From assembly GCF_033807575.1 (NCBI RefSeq), contig NC_084703.1, positions 6,262,001 through 6,326,000 on the forward strand: a stretch of 64,000 nucleotides of DNA, given 5' to 3'. Made by a program: the position numbers and the translations under genes. The notes beneath the pieces were generated by a model, which ran no database searches, had not been told where the DNA came from, and was given only the letters and a program-made list of their open reading frames with translations. This DNA is from Cydia pomonella (Eukaryota; Arthropoda; Insecta; Lepidoptera; Tortricidae). Shown piece by piece: positions 10,033 through 19,560 of the stretch; the stretch's first letter is position 1, and the number at the start of each line of letters is the position of its first letter.

Positions 10033-13000
10033 ATGATAGATACGGGCAGTACTCGATCATTTTTAAGTCCACAAATAGCTAACAAATATTACGGAAACTC
10101 AAAACGATTTGAACCATTCGAAGTAGTTAGCACACACGCCATAAGCACACATAATGAGACAGCTTACATTAATCTACCAAAAACTTTTAACACTAACGAA
10201 AAGCATAAATTTTATATTTATACGGTGGACGAAAGATACGACGGTCTAATAGGCAGTGATTTATTAGATCAATTAGGAGCCGATGTTAATTATAAAACAA
10301 GGATGTTAGTCACAAACACCACGCAAATACCAATGACATATAAATCATTTCGAAAAGAAACCTTCAATGTACCGCCGCGAACTGAGGTTAGAGTTAAATT
10401 ACCAGTTAACTTGTTACATGGGGAAGGAATTTTAAATTTTACCCAGTTCACTAACGGGGTAAGAATGCCAGCCGCTATAGTAAAATGCACTAACGGTTAC
10501 GCTGCAACTGTAATTCAAAATACAACTGATTTACACCAAAAAATAACAGTGACAGCCCCATTTCGTGTAGAGTTATTTAATCAACAAGCACTTAACATAA
10601 ATTCAATCAATTCAAATCAACTGGAAATTTCACAAGATGTGGATGAATTATTAGTAAACAACTTAAATAAACTTAGATTAGACCATATGAACGAGGAAGA
10701 AAGAACAATAATAGGCAACTTATGTAGAGAGTACAAGGATATATTCTATTGTGAAAATATTCCATTAACCTTCAGTAATCAAGTTAAGCATAAAATTAGG
10801 ACTAAAAATGAAGATCCCATTAACTTAAAAGCTCATAGGTTACCTCAAACTCAAACTCAGGAAATAAAAAAACAAGTTAGTAAAATGTTACGCGATAATA
10901 TAATTCAAGAATCACACTCACCATGGAGTGCCCCAGTTCACCTCGTACCAAAAAAATTGGATGCTTCGGGGGAACAAAAATGGAGAATGGTCGTAGATTA
11001 CAGGCGGCTAAATGACATAACGACTGATGATAAATACCCTTTACCAAACATCAATGACCTTTTTGATATGTTAGGTAAAAGTATGTACTTCACTACGCTA
11101 GACCTTGCGAGTGGGTACCATCAGATAGAAGTAGAATCAGAGGATAAACCTAAAACAGCTTTCAGCACACCCTTTGGTCATTACGAATTCCATCGAATGC
11201 CGTTCGGGTTAAAAACAGCCCCGGCTACCTTCCAAAGAGCAATGGACAACGTGCTCAGAGGGTTGCAAGGAATACACTGTTTGGTCTATCTAGATGACGT
11301 AATAATATTTTCAAAAAGCTTATCAGAACATGTAGATAAATTAAAGGCCGTGTTTGAAAGATTTCGTCAAACTAACCTTAAAATTCAGTTAGATAAGTCT
11401 CATTTCCTTAGAAAAGAAGTCCTTTACTTAGGACATACAATAACCAATGAAGGCCTTAAGCCAAATAATGATAAAATAGATGCCGTATTAAAATATCCAA
11501 TTCCTAAGACAGCAACGGAAATCAAAAGCTTTCTTGGTCTTATAGGATACTACAGAAAGTTCATTAAAGATTTCGCGAAGATTACGAGACCTCTTACCGT
11601 CTGTCTAAAGAAAGGAAAAAAGATAGTCTTAGATGAGGAATATGTTAACAGTTTTGAAACATGTAAGAAATTGCTAACTAACGCACCACTTCTTCAGTTT
11701 CCTGACTTCGACAAACCATTCCTTCTAACCACTGATGCATCCAACTTTGCAGTAGGTGCGGTCCTATCACAAGGACCAATCGGGTCAGATAAACCTGTAG
11801 CATATGCTAGTAGATCTCTAAGTGATACCGAGAGTAGGTATAGTACCATCGAGAAGGAACTCCTAGCCGTAATCTGGGCCGTGAAGTACTTTAGACCATA
11901 TCTTTACGGTAAAAAGTTTACTATCTACACAGATCACAGACCATTAGCATGGCTGTACTCACTAAAAGAGCCGAATAGTAAGCTCACACGTTGGCGATTG
12001 AGACTCGAAGAATACGATTTCGAGATTAAGTACAAAAAAGGACAGCAAAATACGAATGCTGACGCCCTTTCTAGAATTAGGATTAATGCCATAGATGATG
12101 ATTTAGACTCTATAATAGCAAACATAGATGAAAACGAAGTTCGCGTAGCTGAAGTTAGGAGAGAGTTAGAACAATTAGAGGAAAACATACAACAAAATCG
12201 TTCATCGCAACTGGAGACGATAGAAATTTCAGACTCCGAAAGCGAACAGTCATCCGAAATGATAAAAATCTCAGATTCAGATGACAATGCTACAGCGAAT
12301 TCCGTTTCAAATAGAGAACACGAGGGTATACCAATATTAAAAGAAGCCATAGATAGCAAACCAAAACAAATCTTGGTTCACACGTGGTTTAAAGACAAAA
12401 TATGCGTAAATGATAGATCTAACAAAAAACAACGTATCACAGAAGTATTTATGCCCATTAATAATGAAAACTTGGTAAAGGAATTTCTTAAAGAATATGT
12501 AGATACAAAATACAAATATTTTATTTACTTTGAAGCCCCCGAGTTTAGGAAAACTTTCTCAACAGTAATTACAAAACTCTACAAAAAGGGAACATTAAAA
12601 TTAATAGAATGTACAGAGCGCATAGTTAATTTGACAGACTCAGAAGTTGATCAACGCGATTTTATCATAAAATATCATGAAGGGAAAACGTGCCACAGGG
12701 GAATTAACGAAACATTAATAAAGCTAAAACGTTACTACTGGTGGCCAAATATGAAAGACACCGTTACTGCCATCATAAATACATGCGAACAGTGTAAGAA
12801 AATGAAGTACGAAAGGAAACCAATCAAACCCTGTATACAATTAACGCAAACCCAAAACTCACCATTTCAAGAAGTCTTTATGGATTTACTTTACATCGAT
12901 AGTAAATATTATCTAACAATAGCAGACACGTTTAGTAAATTAGGACAGGCTATTAATATACCAAATCGTAGCACACCAGAGGTAGTACAAGCGCTTATCA

Positions 13001-13767
13001 AATATTTTAGTATGTACGGACTTGTCAAGAAAATCAATTGTGATTCAGGTACCGAGTTTAATAACGAACTTATAAAAGAGCTGCTAAAACTTTATAAAAT
13101 CGAGCTACACATAGGTACTCCAAATAGCCCCAGCTCAATGGCAGTGGTCGAACGATTTCACTCGACGGTTATCGAAATCTATCGTCTAGCTAAATATGAA
13201 AGAAGTGATTCAGATGCCGCTTCCGTAATGACCTATGCAATCATGGCATACAATAACTCCATCCATTCGGCTACTGGTTTTACACCCTTCGAAATGGTCT
13301 TTGGTAATACGGATTCGAATAATGTATTCGATATCGATAGAGAACGAAATCTCACGCAAAAACTCTTACAGGACCATAGGAAGAGGTTAAAGGTTTTATA
13401 CGAATACGTGGCGAAAAAACTTCATAAAGATAAAGTTAAAGTTAGGGAAAAGAGGGGAGGTGAAGAACCACCGAAAATCAAAGAAGGTGATGATATTTTC
13501 ATGAAAAATACTAGGACTAGAAAGGCTAAAGATTTACCACGCTTCGAAAAGGCTAAGGTAATAGGTGAACCAAGTAGAAATATTATTCCAGTTCAATTAA
13601 AACAAAGGAAAACTAAGGTAGCTATTAAGAATGTTAAACGTCCTCCACAGGTTAAGAATCGCAATCCTGACACTGATCGGCTCGACCTACAGCCTGGAAC
13701 TTCAAAGCCTGAAAACAAATCCGGGAATAGCACCGATCAAACTGGGCACAGCAGTGATGAGGATTAA
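10033..13767 (+). CDS. pol: Errantivirus Pol: protease, reverse transcriptase, RNase H, integrase
   Basis: 1244 codons from the first in-frame ATG; the frame is open back to 9853 and is probably reached by frameshift, so 10033 is not necessarily a start. Protease DTGS is at residues 3-6; RT has LDLASGYHQ near 356 and the catalytic YLDD near 418; RNase H has TDAS near 566, the EKELLAVIWA segment and TDHRPLAW; integrase has an HHCC zinc site near 880-925 with YYWWPNM and the D-D-E residues near 950 (MDLLYID), 1003 (CDSGTEF) and 1036 (VVERFHS). No frameshift or stop is seen. An acidic Ser-rich insert (about 726-755) lies between RNase H and integrase. The 3' end overlaps env by 137 nt. Confidence 0.95.
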   Translation: MIDTGSTRSFLSPQIANKYYGNSKRFEPFEVVSTHAISTHNETAYINLPKTFNTNEKHKFYIYTVDERYDGLIGSDLLDQLGADVNYKTRMLVTNTTQIPMTYKSFRKETFNVPPRTEVRVKLPVNLLHGEGILNFTQFTNGVRMPAAIVKCTNGYAATVIQNTTDLHQKITVTAPFRVELFNQQALNINSINSNQLEISQDVDELLVNNLNKLRLDHMNEEERTIIGNLCREYKDIFYCENIPLTFSNQVKHKIRTKNEDPINLKAHRLPQTQTQEIKKQVSKMLRDNIIQESHSPWSAPVHLVPKKLDASGEQKWRMVVDYRRLNDITTDDKYPLPNINDLFDMLGKSMYFTTLDLASGYHQIEVESEDKPKTAFSTPFGHYEFHRMPFGLKTAPATFQRAMDNVLRGLQGIHCLVYLDDVIIFSKSLSEHVDKLKAVFERFRQTNLKIQLDKSHFLRKEVLYLGHTITNEGLKPNNDKIDAVLKYPIPKTATEIKSFLGLIGYYRKFIKDFAKITRPLTVCLKKGKKIVLDEEYVNSFETCKKLLTNAPLLQFPDFDKPFLLTTDASNFAVGAVLSQGPIGSDKPVAYASRSLSDTESRYSTIEKELLAVIWAVKYFRPYLYGKKFTIYTDHRPLAWLYSLKEPNSKLTRWRLRLEEYDFEIKYKKGQQNTNADALSRIRINAIDDDLDSIIANIDENEVRVAEVRRELEQLEENIQQNRSSQLETIEISDSESEQSSEMIKISDSDDNATANSVSNREHEGIPILKEAIDSKPKQILVHTWFKDKICVNDRSNKKQRITEVFMPINNENLVKEFLKEYVDTKYKYFIYFEAPEFRKTFSTVITKLYKKGTLKLIECTERIVNLTDSEVDQRDFIIKYHEGKTCHRGINETLIKLKRYYWWPNMKDTVTAIINTCEQCKKMKYERKPIKPCIQLTQTQNSPFQEVFMDLLYIDSKYYLTIADTFSKLGQAINIPNRSTPEVVQALIKYFSMYGLVKKINCDSGTEFNNELIKELLKLYKIELHIGTPNSPSSMAVVERFHSTVIEIYRLAKYERSDSDAASVMTYAIMAYNNSIHSATGFTPFEMVFGNTDSNNVFDIDRERNLTQKLLQDHRKRLKVLYEYVAKKLHKDKVKVREKRGGEEPPKIKEGDDIFMKNTRTRKAKDLPRFEKAKVIGEPSRNIIPVQLKQRKTKVAIKNVKRPPQVKNRNPDTDRLDLQPGTSKPENKSGNSTDQTGHSSDED

Positions 13768-15376
13768 TTCATGGACTATTTTTAAGACATTAGACTTAGA
13801 ATTACTTATAAATGAAGTAGATGTTAACTTTCAACAGTATAGTAAATTAAACATAACTATTTCAAGCAACATAGAATATAAAAATCAATTAGGTAATTTG
13901 TGTAAACAAATAGAATCATTTGAATCTAAAATAAGACATAGGATTAATCAGATTTTACCTTTTTCTAGATCTAAACGAGCATTATTTAGTCCTTTAGGTT
14001 CAGTAATTAAGTCAATTTCAGGAAATCTAGATGAAACAGACGCAATACGCTATGACCTCGAGATAAGGCAACTTAAAAATGCAGAACATTCAGTAGAACG
14101 TAAAGTATCTTTGATGGTGAATAGCCTAGATAAATTTGCCAATCTTGCAGAAATTACAAATTCAAACATTAATAAATTAAGTAATAAAACTATTGAATTA
14201 GAGTCATTGTTAGAAAGAGAATCCAAAAGAGATATCACCTTGTCACTTATGAATAACCTGTTTCAAATATCCAACAACTTTCACATTATATACGATTTTA
14301 TTCAAGAAACAGAGACAGCAATAGCTTTCAGCAAATTACATGTCCTACATCAGTCTATAATAAATTCTACAGAACTTATTCACATCCTTTCAGAAATAAC
14401 GAAACATGCTCACTTAATTTACCCAGTAGATAGAATAAACTTAATTAAAATAGAACGTAACATTATTCTTAAATCCTATATAGTTAGTAATAAATTAGTT
14501 TTTGTATTAGAAGTTCCATTGATAGAACCAAGTACGTATAATTATTACAAGGTAATCCCTATCCCTATTCATAATCATAAAACCCTAAAAACGACCACAA
14601 TTATCCCCAAACACCCCTACCTAGTGGTGAACAGGTTGAAATACAGGCCCGTAGCAAACCCATGTGAAGAGATCGAGGACAACAAGTTCCTGTGTTCGAG
14701 TGATGACCTCGTACCCTACGCCACTGAGACCTGCATAGAACAAATTATGATGCTGAAGGAGAACTACACGAAATGCCACCAGAACGTCATACAAATAGAA
14801 AAGGAAAAAATTCAAAGGATCACCGAAAACTACTGGCTGATATATACCGAAAATAACCTAATAGTTACAGAATACTGCAACGAAGAAGTTAACAAACATA
14901 CCATACAAGGAACCTTCTTTCTACAACCGAAGAAACAATGCAGAACAGAAGTAGGAGACATTATCATTCCAACACCCACAAACACCTCAATGAACGACCT
15001 GCAAACGCCGTTCGTACCATTACCAGAATTACGACAGCCCATTAGAGAAGAAGAAAGACGACTAGACCTACAAAATGTGGACTTCAGCGACATCAAGGAC
15101 GTCATCAACAGTGCCAAGTTCAGCGTGAGCGAAAGCAACACGGACGACTTCATTTACGTGGTGAAAAATATTAGTGTCTGGACCATTTTACTATATGTTG
15201 TCATTCTTTTAATCATTGTTTTTACTTTATATAAATTTAAACCTTATACAAAGTGTATAGGACGAAATTCTCTGAACCCAACTGTGTCGTCTTCAGATAA
15301 TTTCTCTCTTGAGGAGGGAGGAGTTAAGGTGGAGCAACCAATACAATTAACCTTTGTCAGCGCTACCCCTAATTAG
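13631..15376 (+). CDS. env: Errantivirus envelope glycoprotein (baculovirus F-like)
   Basis: 581 codons, starting inside the pol 3' end in another frame. Residues 1-21 can serve as a signal peptide. A furin-type RSKR site at 113-116 is followed by a hydrophobic fusion-peptide-like segment and the GNLDETD motif typical of insect errantivirus Env and baculovirus F proteins. A long helical ectodomain, several cysteines and NxS/T sites follow, then a membrane segment at about 512-534 and a 47-residue tail. The last 18 codons lie within the 3' LTR. It is probably made from a spliced message: a donor-like site is at 8640/8641 in the leader and an acceptor-like CTACAG ends at 13692. Its open state suggests possible infectivity among insect cells, which is inference. 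Confidence 0.9.
   Translation: MLNVLHRLRIAILTLIGSTYSLELQSLKTNPGIAPIKLGTAVMRINSWTIFKTLDLELLINEVDVNFQQYSKLNITISSNIEYKNQLGNLCKQIESFESKIRHRINQILPFSRSKRALFSPLGSVIKSISGNLDETDAIRYDLEIRQLKNAEHSVERKVSLMVNSLDKFANLAEITNSNINKLSNKTIELESLLERESKRDITLSLMNNLFQISNNFHIIYDFIQETETAIAFSKLHVLHQSIINSTELIHILSEITKHAHLIYPVDRINLIKIERNIILKSYIVSNKLVFVLEVPLIEPSTYNYYKVIPIPIHNHKTLKTTTIIPKHPYLVVNRLKYRPVANPCEEIEDNKFLCSSDDLVPYATETCIEQIMMLKENYTKCHQNVIQIEKEKIQRITENYWLIYTENNLIVTEYCNEEVNKHTIQGTFFLQPKKQCRTEVGDIIIPTPTNTSMNDLQTPFVPLPELRQPIREEERRLDLQNVDFSDIKDVINSAKFSVSESNTDDFIYVVKNISVWTILLYVVILLIIVFTLYKFKPYTKCIGRNSLNPTVSSSDNFSLEEGGVKVEQPIQLTFVSATPN
15310..15321 (+). other. Polypurine tract
   Basis: TGAGGAGGGAGG immediately 5' to the 3' LTR (purines from 15311) is the primer site for plus-strand synthesis in LTR retroelements. 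It falls inside the env coding frame (LEEGG residues). Confidence 0.8.
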
Positions 15377-15531
15377 GTCTTGACGTCAATGCTTACTTGT
15401 CAATACTTTATTATAAATAGCTGTTAAGAATTAGATTTAAGTTAATATTGTATTAATTATTATCTTGGACGTTACTCTGTTCGATTAAATAAATTATTTT
15501 TAATAATAAATCCAGTCTCTCCATCTTAATT
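15322..15531 (+). repeat. 3' LTR of the errantivirus
   Basis: 210 bp, identical by eye to the 5' LTR. Its first 55 bp also encode the last residues and stop of env. It is followed by the AGCT target duplication and resumption of the interrupted LINE frame. Confidence 0.95.
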
Positions 15532-15535
15532 AGCT

Positions 15536-15747
15536 CCTCTCCTGCCTGTAACTGCGGGCACCCAGACCAGACCATCAACCACATCATTCTGAAGTGCCCC
15601 CTTACTAGATACACAGGCCATGTAGATGATTTTAAGATCCTATCAGAAGAAGCGGTCGCGTACCTAGGAAAGGCGAAATTCTAATTATAAGTTTATCTAT
15701 GTACTTAATCCAGTGACACACATATGCCATACGATAAATAAATAATA
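15536..15747 (+). pseudogene. Jockey-like non-LTR fragment, 3' piece and A-rich tail
   Basis: Directly after the AGCT duplication the LINE frame continues with a Cys/His cluster (CNCGHPDQTINHIILKCP), the C-terminal zinc-knuckle-like motif of this LINE family, and ends with a stop at about 15682. The tail ends in AAATAAATAAT before the ATTAGCTGG target duplication. Apart from the insertion the two pieces read as one open frame, so the LINE itself was not old when it was hit. Confidence 0.85.
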
Positions 15748-15935
15748 ATTAGCTGGTAGAATTTACTTTTAAATTATGACTTTGGATGATACTTTTTTTA
15801 TTTGGATTTGATTTCATTGGATTTTATTGGTATTTCTTAGTTAGTATTTTCCTCCTGCGAATACGGACGGACAGACAGACAGACATGACGAATCCATAAG
15901 GGTTTCGTTTTTGCCATTTGGCTAGGGAACCCTAA

Positions 15936-16169
15936 AATAGTACATTACGATACAAGTGCGAAACATAGGAAATTCGAAACGAGTGGCGATAAATTAAAAC
16001 ACGACCGAAGAGAGTGTTTTAAATCGACACGAGTTGCGAATTACCTATTCGCACATGTATCGTACAACGTTTTACAGTACATATGGCTCTTTAAATGTTC
16101 GACACAGTAACGTAATATGCTACTTCTCGCACTAGTGCTATAAAGTAGCCCCATATGTACTGTAAAGGA
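15936..16169. mobile_element. MITE family B, copy 1
   Basis: 234 bp made of two hairpin-forming halves; the 3' half is bounded by TTTACAGTACATATGG and CCATATGTACTGTAAA. It differs from the copy at 24883 at only three positions that I can see, so both moved recently. It ends 70 bp from the donor of nwk exon 8. Confidence 0.85.
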
Positions 16170-16239
16170 TATTTTCGATTAAAAAAATCAAAATAAGGGA
16201 CGTTAAAATATCGCATATCGCATCGCACACATAGCTAAC

Positions 16240-16401
16240 CTGGATGTGTTGCTTCAGCACCGGGTAGTACAGGTACACGCACTGCAGGTTATAGTCCCGG
16301 GTCAGCTGCTGTGCCTGGTCCCGGATCTTGCCGAACGAGTGCTGGGTGGCGGAGCACGTCAGCAGCTCGGTGCGGCCCATGAGGGTCAGGAACTCTGATA
16401 C
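16240..16401 (-). CDS. nwk: nwk exon 8, F-BAR C-terminal helices
   Basis: 162 nt (54 codons) in phase 0, acceptor CCAG before 16401 and donor GTTAGC after 16240. It contains MGRTELLTCSATQHSFGKIR, then DQAQQLTRDYNLQC and YLYYPVLKQHIQ, the last F-BAR helices and start of the C-terminal extension. A MITE ends only about 70 bp from the donor, and beyond it lies the nested retroelement insertion of intron 8. Confidence 0.94.
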
Positions 16402-16650
16402 CTGGACAATAAATACATATTACTTATGTAGTATACAAAATATTATCACGCGCAGGACAAAGGGTCCATAGTTTCTATTAATCAGTCACGCTTAGCACTC
16501 AGAATAAAAATTATCTTATTCTTGTCAAAATGTAAGCTAGCTAGATTAATAGAATCATAAATAAAAAGAAAATATACTAACTCCGAGATGATTACAATCA
16601 CAATTTCAAAATGTTCATATAGGTAAAACAACATTTAGCGAATTTCTCAC

Positions 16651-16716
16651 CTTTTCATATACGGCTGATTCCATGTTCTGCATGCAAGTCTGCAGTTCTA
16701 CGAGGAAGTAGCGATT
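16651..16716 (-). CDS. nwk: nwk exon 7, F-BAR (22-codon exon)
   Basis: Sixty-six nt, acceptor CTCAG before 16716 and donor GTGAGA after 16651. It encodes NRYFLVELQTCMQNMESAVY followed by EK. The exon is short, but both splice sites are good, the phase is 0 at each end, and the sequence bridges exons 6 and 8 exactly as in other insect Nwk proteins. Confidence 0.92.
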
Positions 16717-16901
16717 CTGAGGGCAAAAATACAATATGTACCTATTTTCATATTGCTTAAAACAAATGAGAAAAAACAATTTTCTAGTTTCATGGGGTCA
16801 GTTATCTCTGCAGCTTACAGTACATGTGTGATAGCCAATCAACACGTGGCGAACGAAAGTGTCTTATGTTCTACTAACACTAAAACACACAGACTCAGTA
16901 G

Positions 16902-17048
16902 GTAGGCCTAGCACAGCAGGGGCGCGACAGTATCTCACCCGCGAGATAGGCTACCCATCCCTCTCTAATGAATACATAAAGAAAAAGACGACTGACTACT
17001 GACTCTCGCGGTTGAGATACTGTCGCGCCCCTCCTGTGCTAGGCCTAC
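16902..17048. mobile_element. MITE family C, copy 1
   Basis: A 147-bp hairpin with inverted ends GTAGGCCTAGCACAG and CTGTGCTAGGCCTAC and internal GGGGCGCGACAGTATCTC against GAGATACTGTCGCGCCCC. It lies in nwk intron 6. A related copy is at 45190-45315. Confidence 0.8.
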
Positions 17049-17155
17049 TGATAACTATACATATCCTAGTACCCCATGTAAAAACTTAGCGTGGTCCATC
17101 TCTAACTGATAATTGGTAGATCTAATATAATTGCAATAAGGTTTACGTATGGTAC

Positions 17156-17309
17156 CTGATGGGCATTGGCAGCGGCGATGCTGAGCAGATAGTCGTTCCT
17201 GGCGCCCGTGGACTTCTCCTCGAGTTGATCGCGACGCGACGATACCTTGGCGCTGTTCTTTTGGAGCGACGTTATCGATTGGAAGAAGGAACCTTTCTTC
17301 TTCTTCAAT
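17156..17309 (-). CDS. nwk: nwk exon 6, F-BAR helix 3
   Basis: 154 nt, acceptor TGTAG before 17309 and donor GTACCA after 17156. It contains LKKKKGSFFQSITSLQKNSA, with a lysine cluster on the membrane-binding face of the F-BAR helix, then SSRRDQLEEKSTGARNDYLL and AAANAHQ. It ends in phase 0. The A-A-N-A-H-Q/N-R-Y-F join to exon 7 is the family sequence. Confidence 0.94.
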
Positions 17310-17806
17310 CTACAGCAAAAAATCTTGGATAAGGAACGAGTATTTTTGTATTGAATGGTTAGCAAATCAAAATGTATGTAATCTAAATCAACGACTGCTG
17401 CGATTGATTAAAAAAATCTCAACATACTCACTTCTAAATGTCATATATGGCTGTAGCAATAAGTACTAACACAAACACAATTTAAAATGAGCCTGGATAC
17501 GTCTGCCGTGAGACTTAAGGGCAAAAAACACATGCGTAATAGAAAACCATGAAAACGATGGACCGTCAAAATTGAAACCTTTTTTGCTGACTGAGTATTC
17601 CACGATATTGTCTACCATTTGTCCCGTACCAACGCGAATTTCCTGAAGATTTGCAGGTAAGTATGGAGAGATAGAGTATAGTACGGGACTGTTCATGGAA
17701 TGCCTCTGACTGGGAGACTGCTCAAGACCGAAAAAGGAGAGTGAGAGGGAGGCCTTTACCCTGTTGGAAGTGGACATTCCAGGCTCTTAAATAAAAAACA
17801 ACTTAC
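17310..17806. other. Intron 5 with a 103-codon open stretch of unknown meaning
   Basis: A minus-strand frame at 17466-17777 is open, but its product is not recognised and it interrupts nothing. It may be a piece of an interspersed repeat. Confidence 0.3.
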
Positions 17807-17943
17807 TTCTCCTCAATGTCTTTGGCTTTATCTCTGACGTCGTGGGCGGTGTGTTCCTCGTCGAAGTACAGCTTTTTGGTCTTGTCGACGTCAATCACTG
17901 TTAGTTGCAGCTCCTTGTGCGCTTGCGCCAGTGAGTCTGTGCA
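17807..17943 (-). CDS. nwk: nwk exon 5, F-BAR
   Basis: 137 nt, acceptor TGCAG before 17943 and donor GTAAGT after 17807. It starts CTDSLAQAHKELQ in phase 0 and ends with two bases of a Lys codon finished by exon 6. It contains VDKTKKLYFDEEHTAHDVRD, a strongly conserved Nwk/FCHSD segment where the second F-BAR helix turns into the third. Confidence 0.93.
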
Positions 17944-19080
17944 CTGCAGACAAATGAACAAAACTATGTTTAGTGTTTACAGTAATAGTAATATCACATA
18001 CTCGTACACAAATAGAAGCGTTGGTGGACAATAGCCCACATTGCCATACATGTGCGACGTGTGGCACTGTGTAGACGTGTGCCAAGGCGTGCGGCTTTCG
18101 AACCCCGGCTCTCATTTGATATTTACCGATCGCTTTTCGGTGAAGAAAAATATGGTATTTCGCAGAATAAAGCTGTGGCATGGCGTTTGCAATCTTTAAA
18201 TGACATGATCTCTAATATCGGTCGGTGCGTCACGCTACTCTAATATTTTGGGGCTAGAAAGGTACCTTGGCATTATAATATTAGGGTAATAAGAACTGTC
18301 CGCTTATATATCAGGAGGGCGTTTAAATTTGGTAATAAAAATACTTAAATATGTTATTGTCTTATAGTTGACGTATAAAAAATTGTTTCGACCTTGTCAA
18401 TATAAACAGCCAATCGTAATATGAATAATGTAATAACGGGTAAACATCGGACAAAGCCCGCGACGTCCTCGAATAAAATGAATTTGCAGAAATGCATACT
18501 AACCATAATATGTGTATAATATGTAGTTATGCATAAACGTCATGATGATTAACCTTTTAAACGCCGTAGTCTGATATATAAGGCATCAAGGAATGTGCAT
18601 GGAGTGAGCCTTCCAAATGTGCGACATGTCAGCGCTTTAAGAAACCGTCCAACCATAAAACCGAAGGCGAGCAGTGCCCAGCGATGAAAATGCGCAAACT
18701 GGATATTTAAGTTCTATAGACTATGCGGGTACCTAGAGCCACTAGAGCGCTAAGTATAGCGATAGTATTTTAAAAAATATTAGAAATCACTTTTTCTTTA
18801 AAATAGTTATGTCACCAGTTGATATTTGTATAAATATAACATAGTTCACTCACTTTATCTACCTTTTTTTTGTTATAAATAATCATTCTGCTACTTAGGT
18901 TAACATTTGGTTGTCCCGTTTATTGCTTGACCGTATAAATTTATTTAAGTATATACATACGTTTTTGTTTGTAATAATATATCATCCTTATTGCTTTTGA
19001 CCAATAAGCACCTAAGTTACACATTGACCTACTAACACGAAATTCCTAAGATACAAGTATCAAGTTGCTTAGTGTAGGTA

Positions 19081-19560
19081 TTGACGCAATGTAATGTAAT
19101 TACTAAGGATCTATTTATTAGAAAATACAAGTCATTCCTCCGTCCTTTACTTAAGTATGCTTTTCAGATATGGCCTGCTTTAAAAAGGACATCACATTTG
19201 CTAAAATATTTGCTTCATTTAAAGACAAGCCTTATGAAGAACGGCTTCATGAATTGGTTTTACAACATTGAAGGACTGAAGGAAGAAGCGAGGCAATCTT
19301 ATTGAGACATACAAAGTCTTGTCTGGACACTATAATGTTTCAAATATTAAAGACATATACATATCAAGCCAGAATGTAAGATTGAGAGGACACTAAAAAA
19401 CTAATCTAACATCCATGTGCTACCCTAGAAAACACTTCATGGCAAATCGTGTAGTAAATGCGTGAAACTCTCTACCAGAAACTGTTGTTAGTACACCGTC
19501 GGTGAACTCTTTCCAAAATACACTAGATACACATTTTAGAACTTTAATAAGTCCAAAATA
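19081..19560 (+). pseudogene. Decayed CR1/jockey-type LINE 3' fragment
   Basis: In shifting plus-strand frames I can follow RRP-like and TYKVLSGHYNV, then FMANRVVNA and NSLPETVVSTPSVNSF, the C-terminal pattern of CR1-like ORF2 proteins (xxWNSLPxxVVxAxSVNSF). Several stops and frameshifts. It lies in nwk intron 4. Confidence 0.6.

Larger units (their letters stand above)
8179..15531 (+). mobile_element. Complete errantivirus (env-bearing Ty3/gypsy LTR retrotransposon)
   Basis: A 7353-bp provirus bounded by 210-bp LTRs that I read as identical, each AGTTA...TTAATT, the terminal form usual for errantiviruses. Flanking AGCT (8175-8178 and 15532-15535) is the 4-bp target duplication. Order: LTR, leader with primer-binding site candidate, gag, pol in the -1 frame, overlapping env, polypurine tract, LTR. 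All three frames are open. It lies inside a jockey-like LINE in intron 8 of nwk, antisense to nwk. Such elements are insect endogenous retroviruses or retrotransposons; identical LTRs and open frames indicate a very recent insertion. Confidence 0.95.

Noticed and set aside
13631..15376. Env as a separate baculovirus gene captured by the host
   Set aside because: It lies in the normal errantivirus position, overlaps pol and runs into the LTR, so it is part of the retroelement.
17466..17777. 103-codon frame in intron 5 as a nested gene or alternative nwk exon
   Set aside because: No splice sites in phase and no family resemblance; exons 5 and 6 join perfectly without it.
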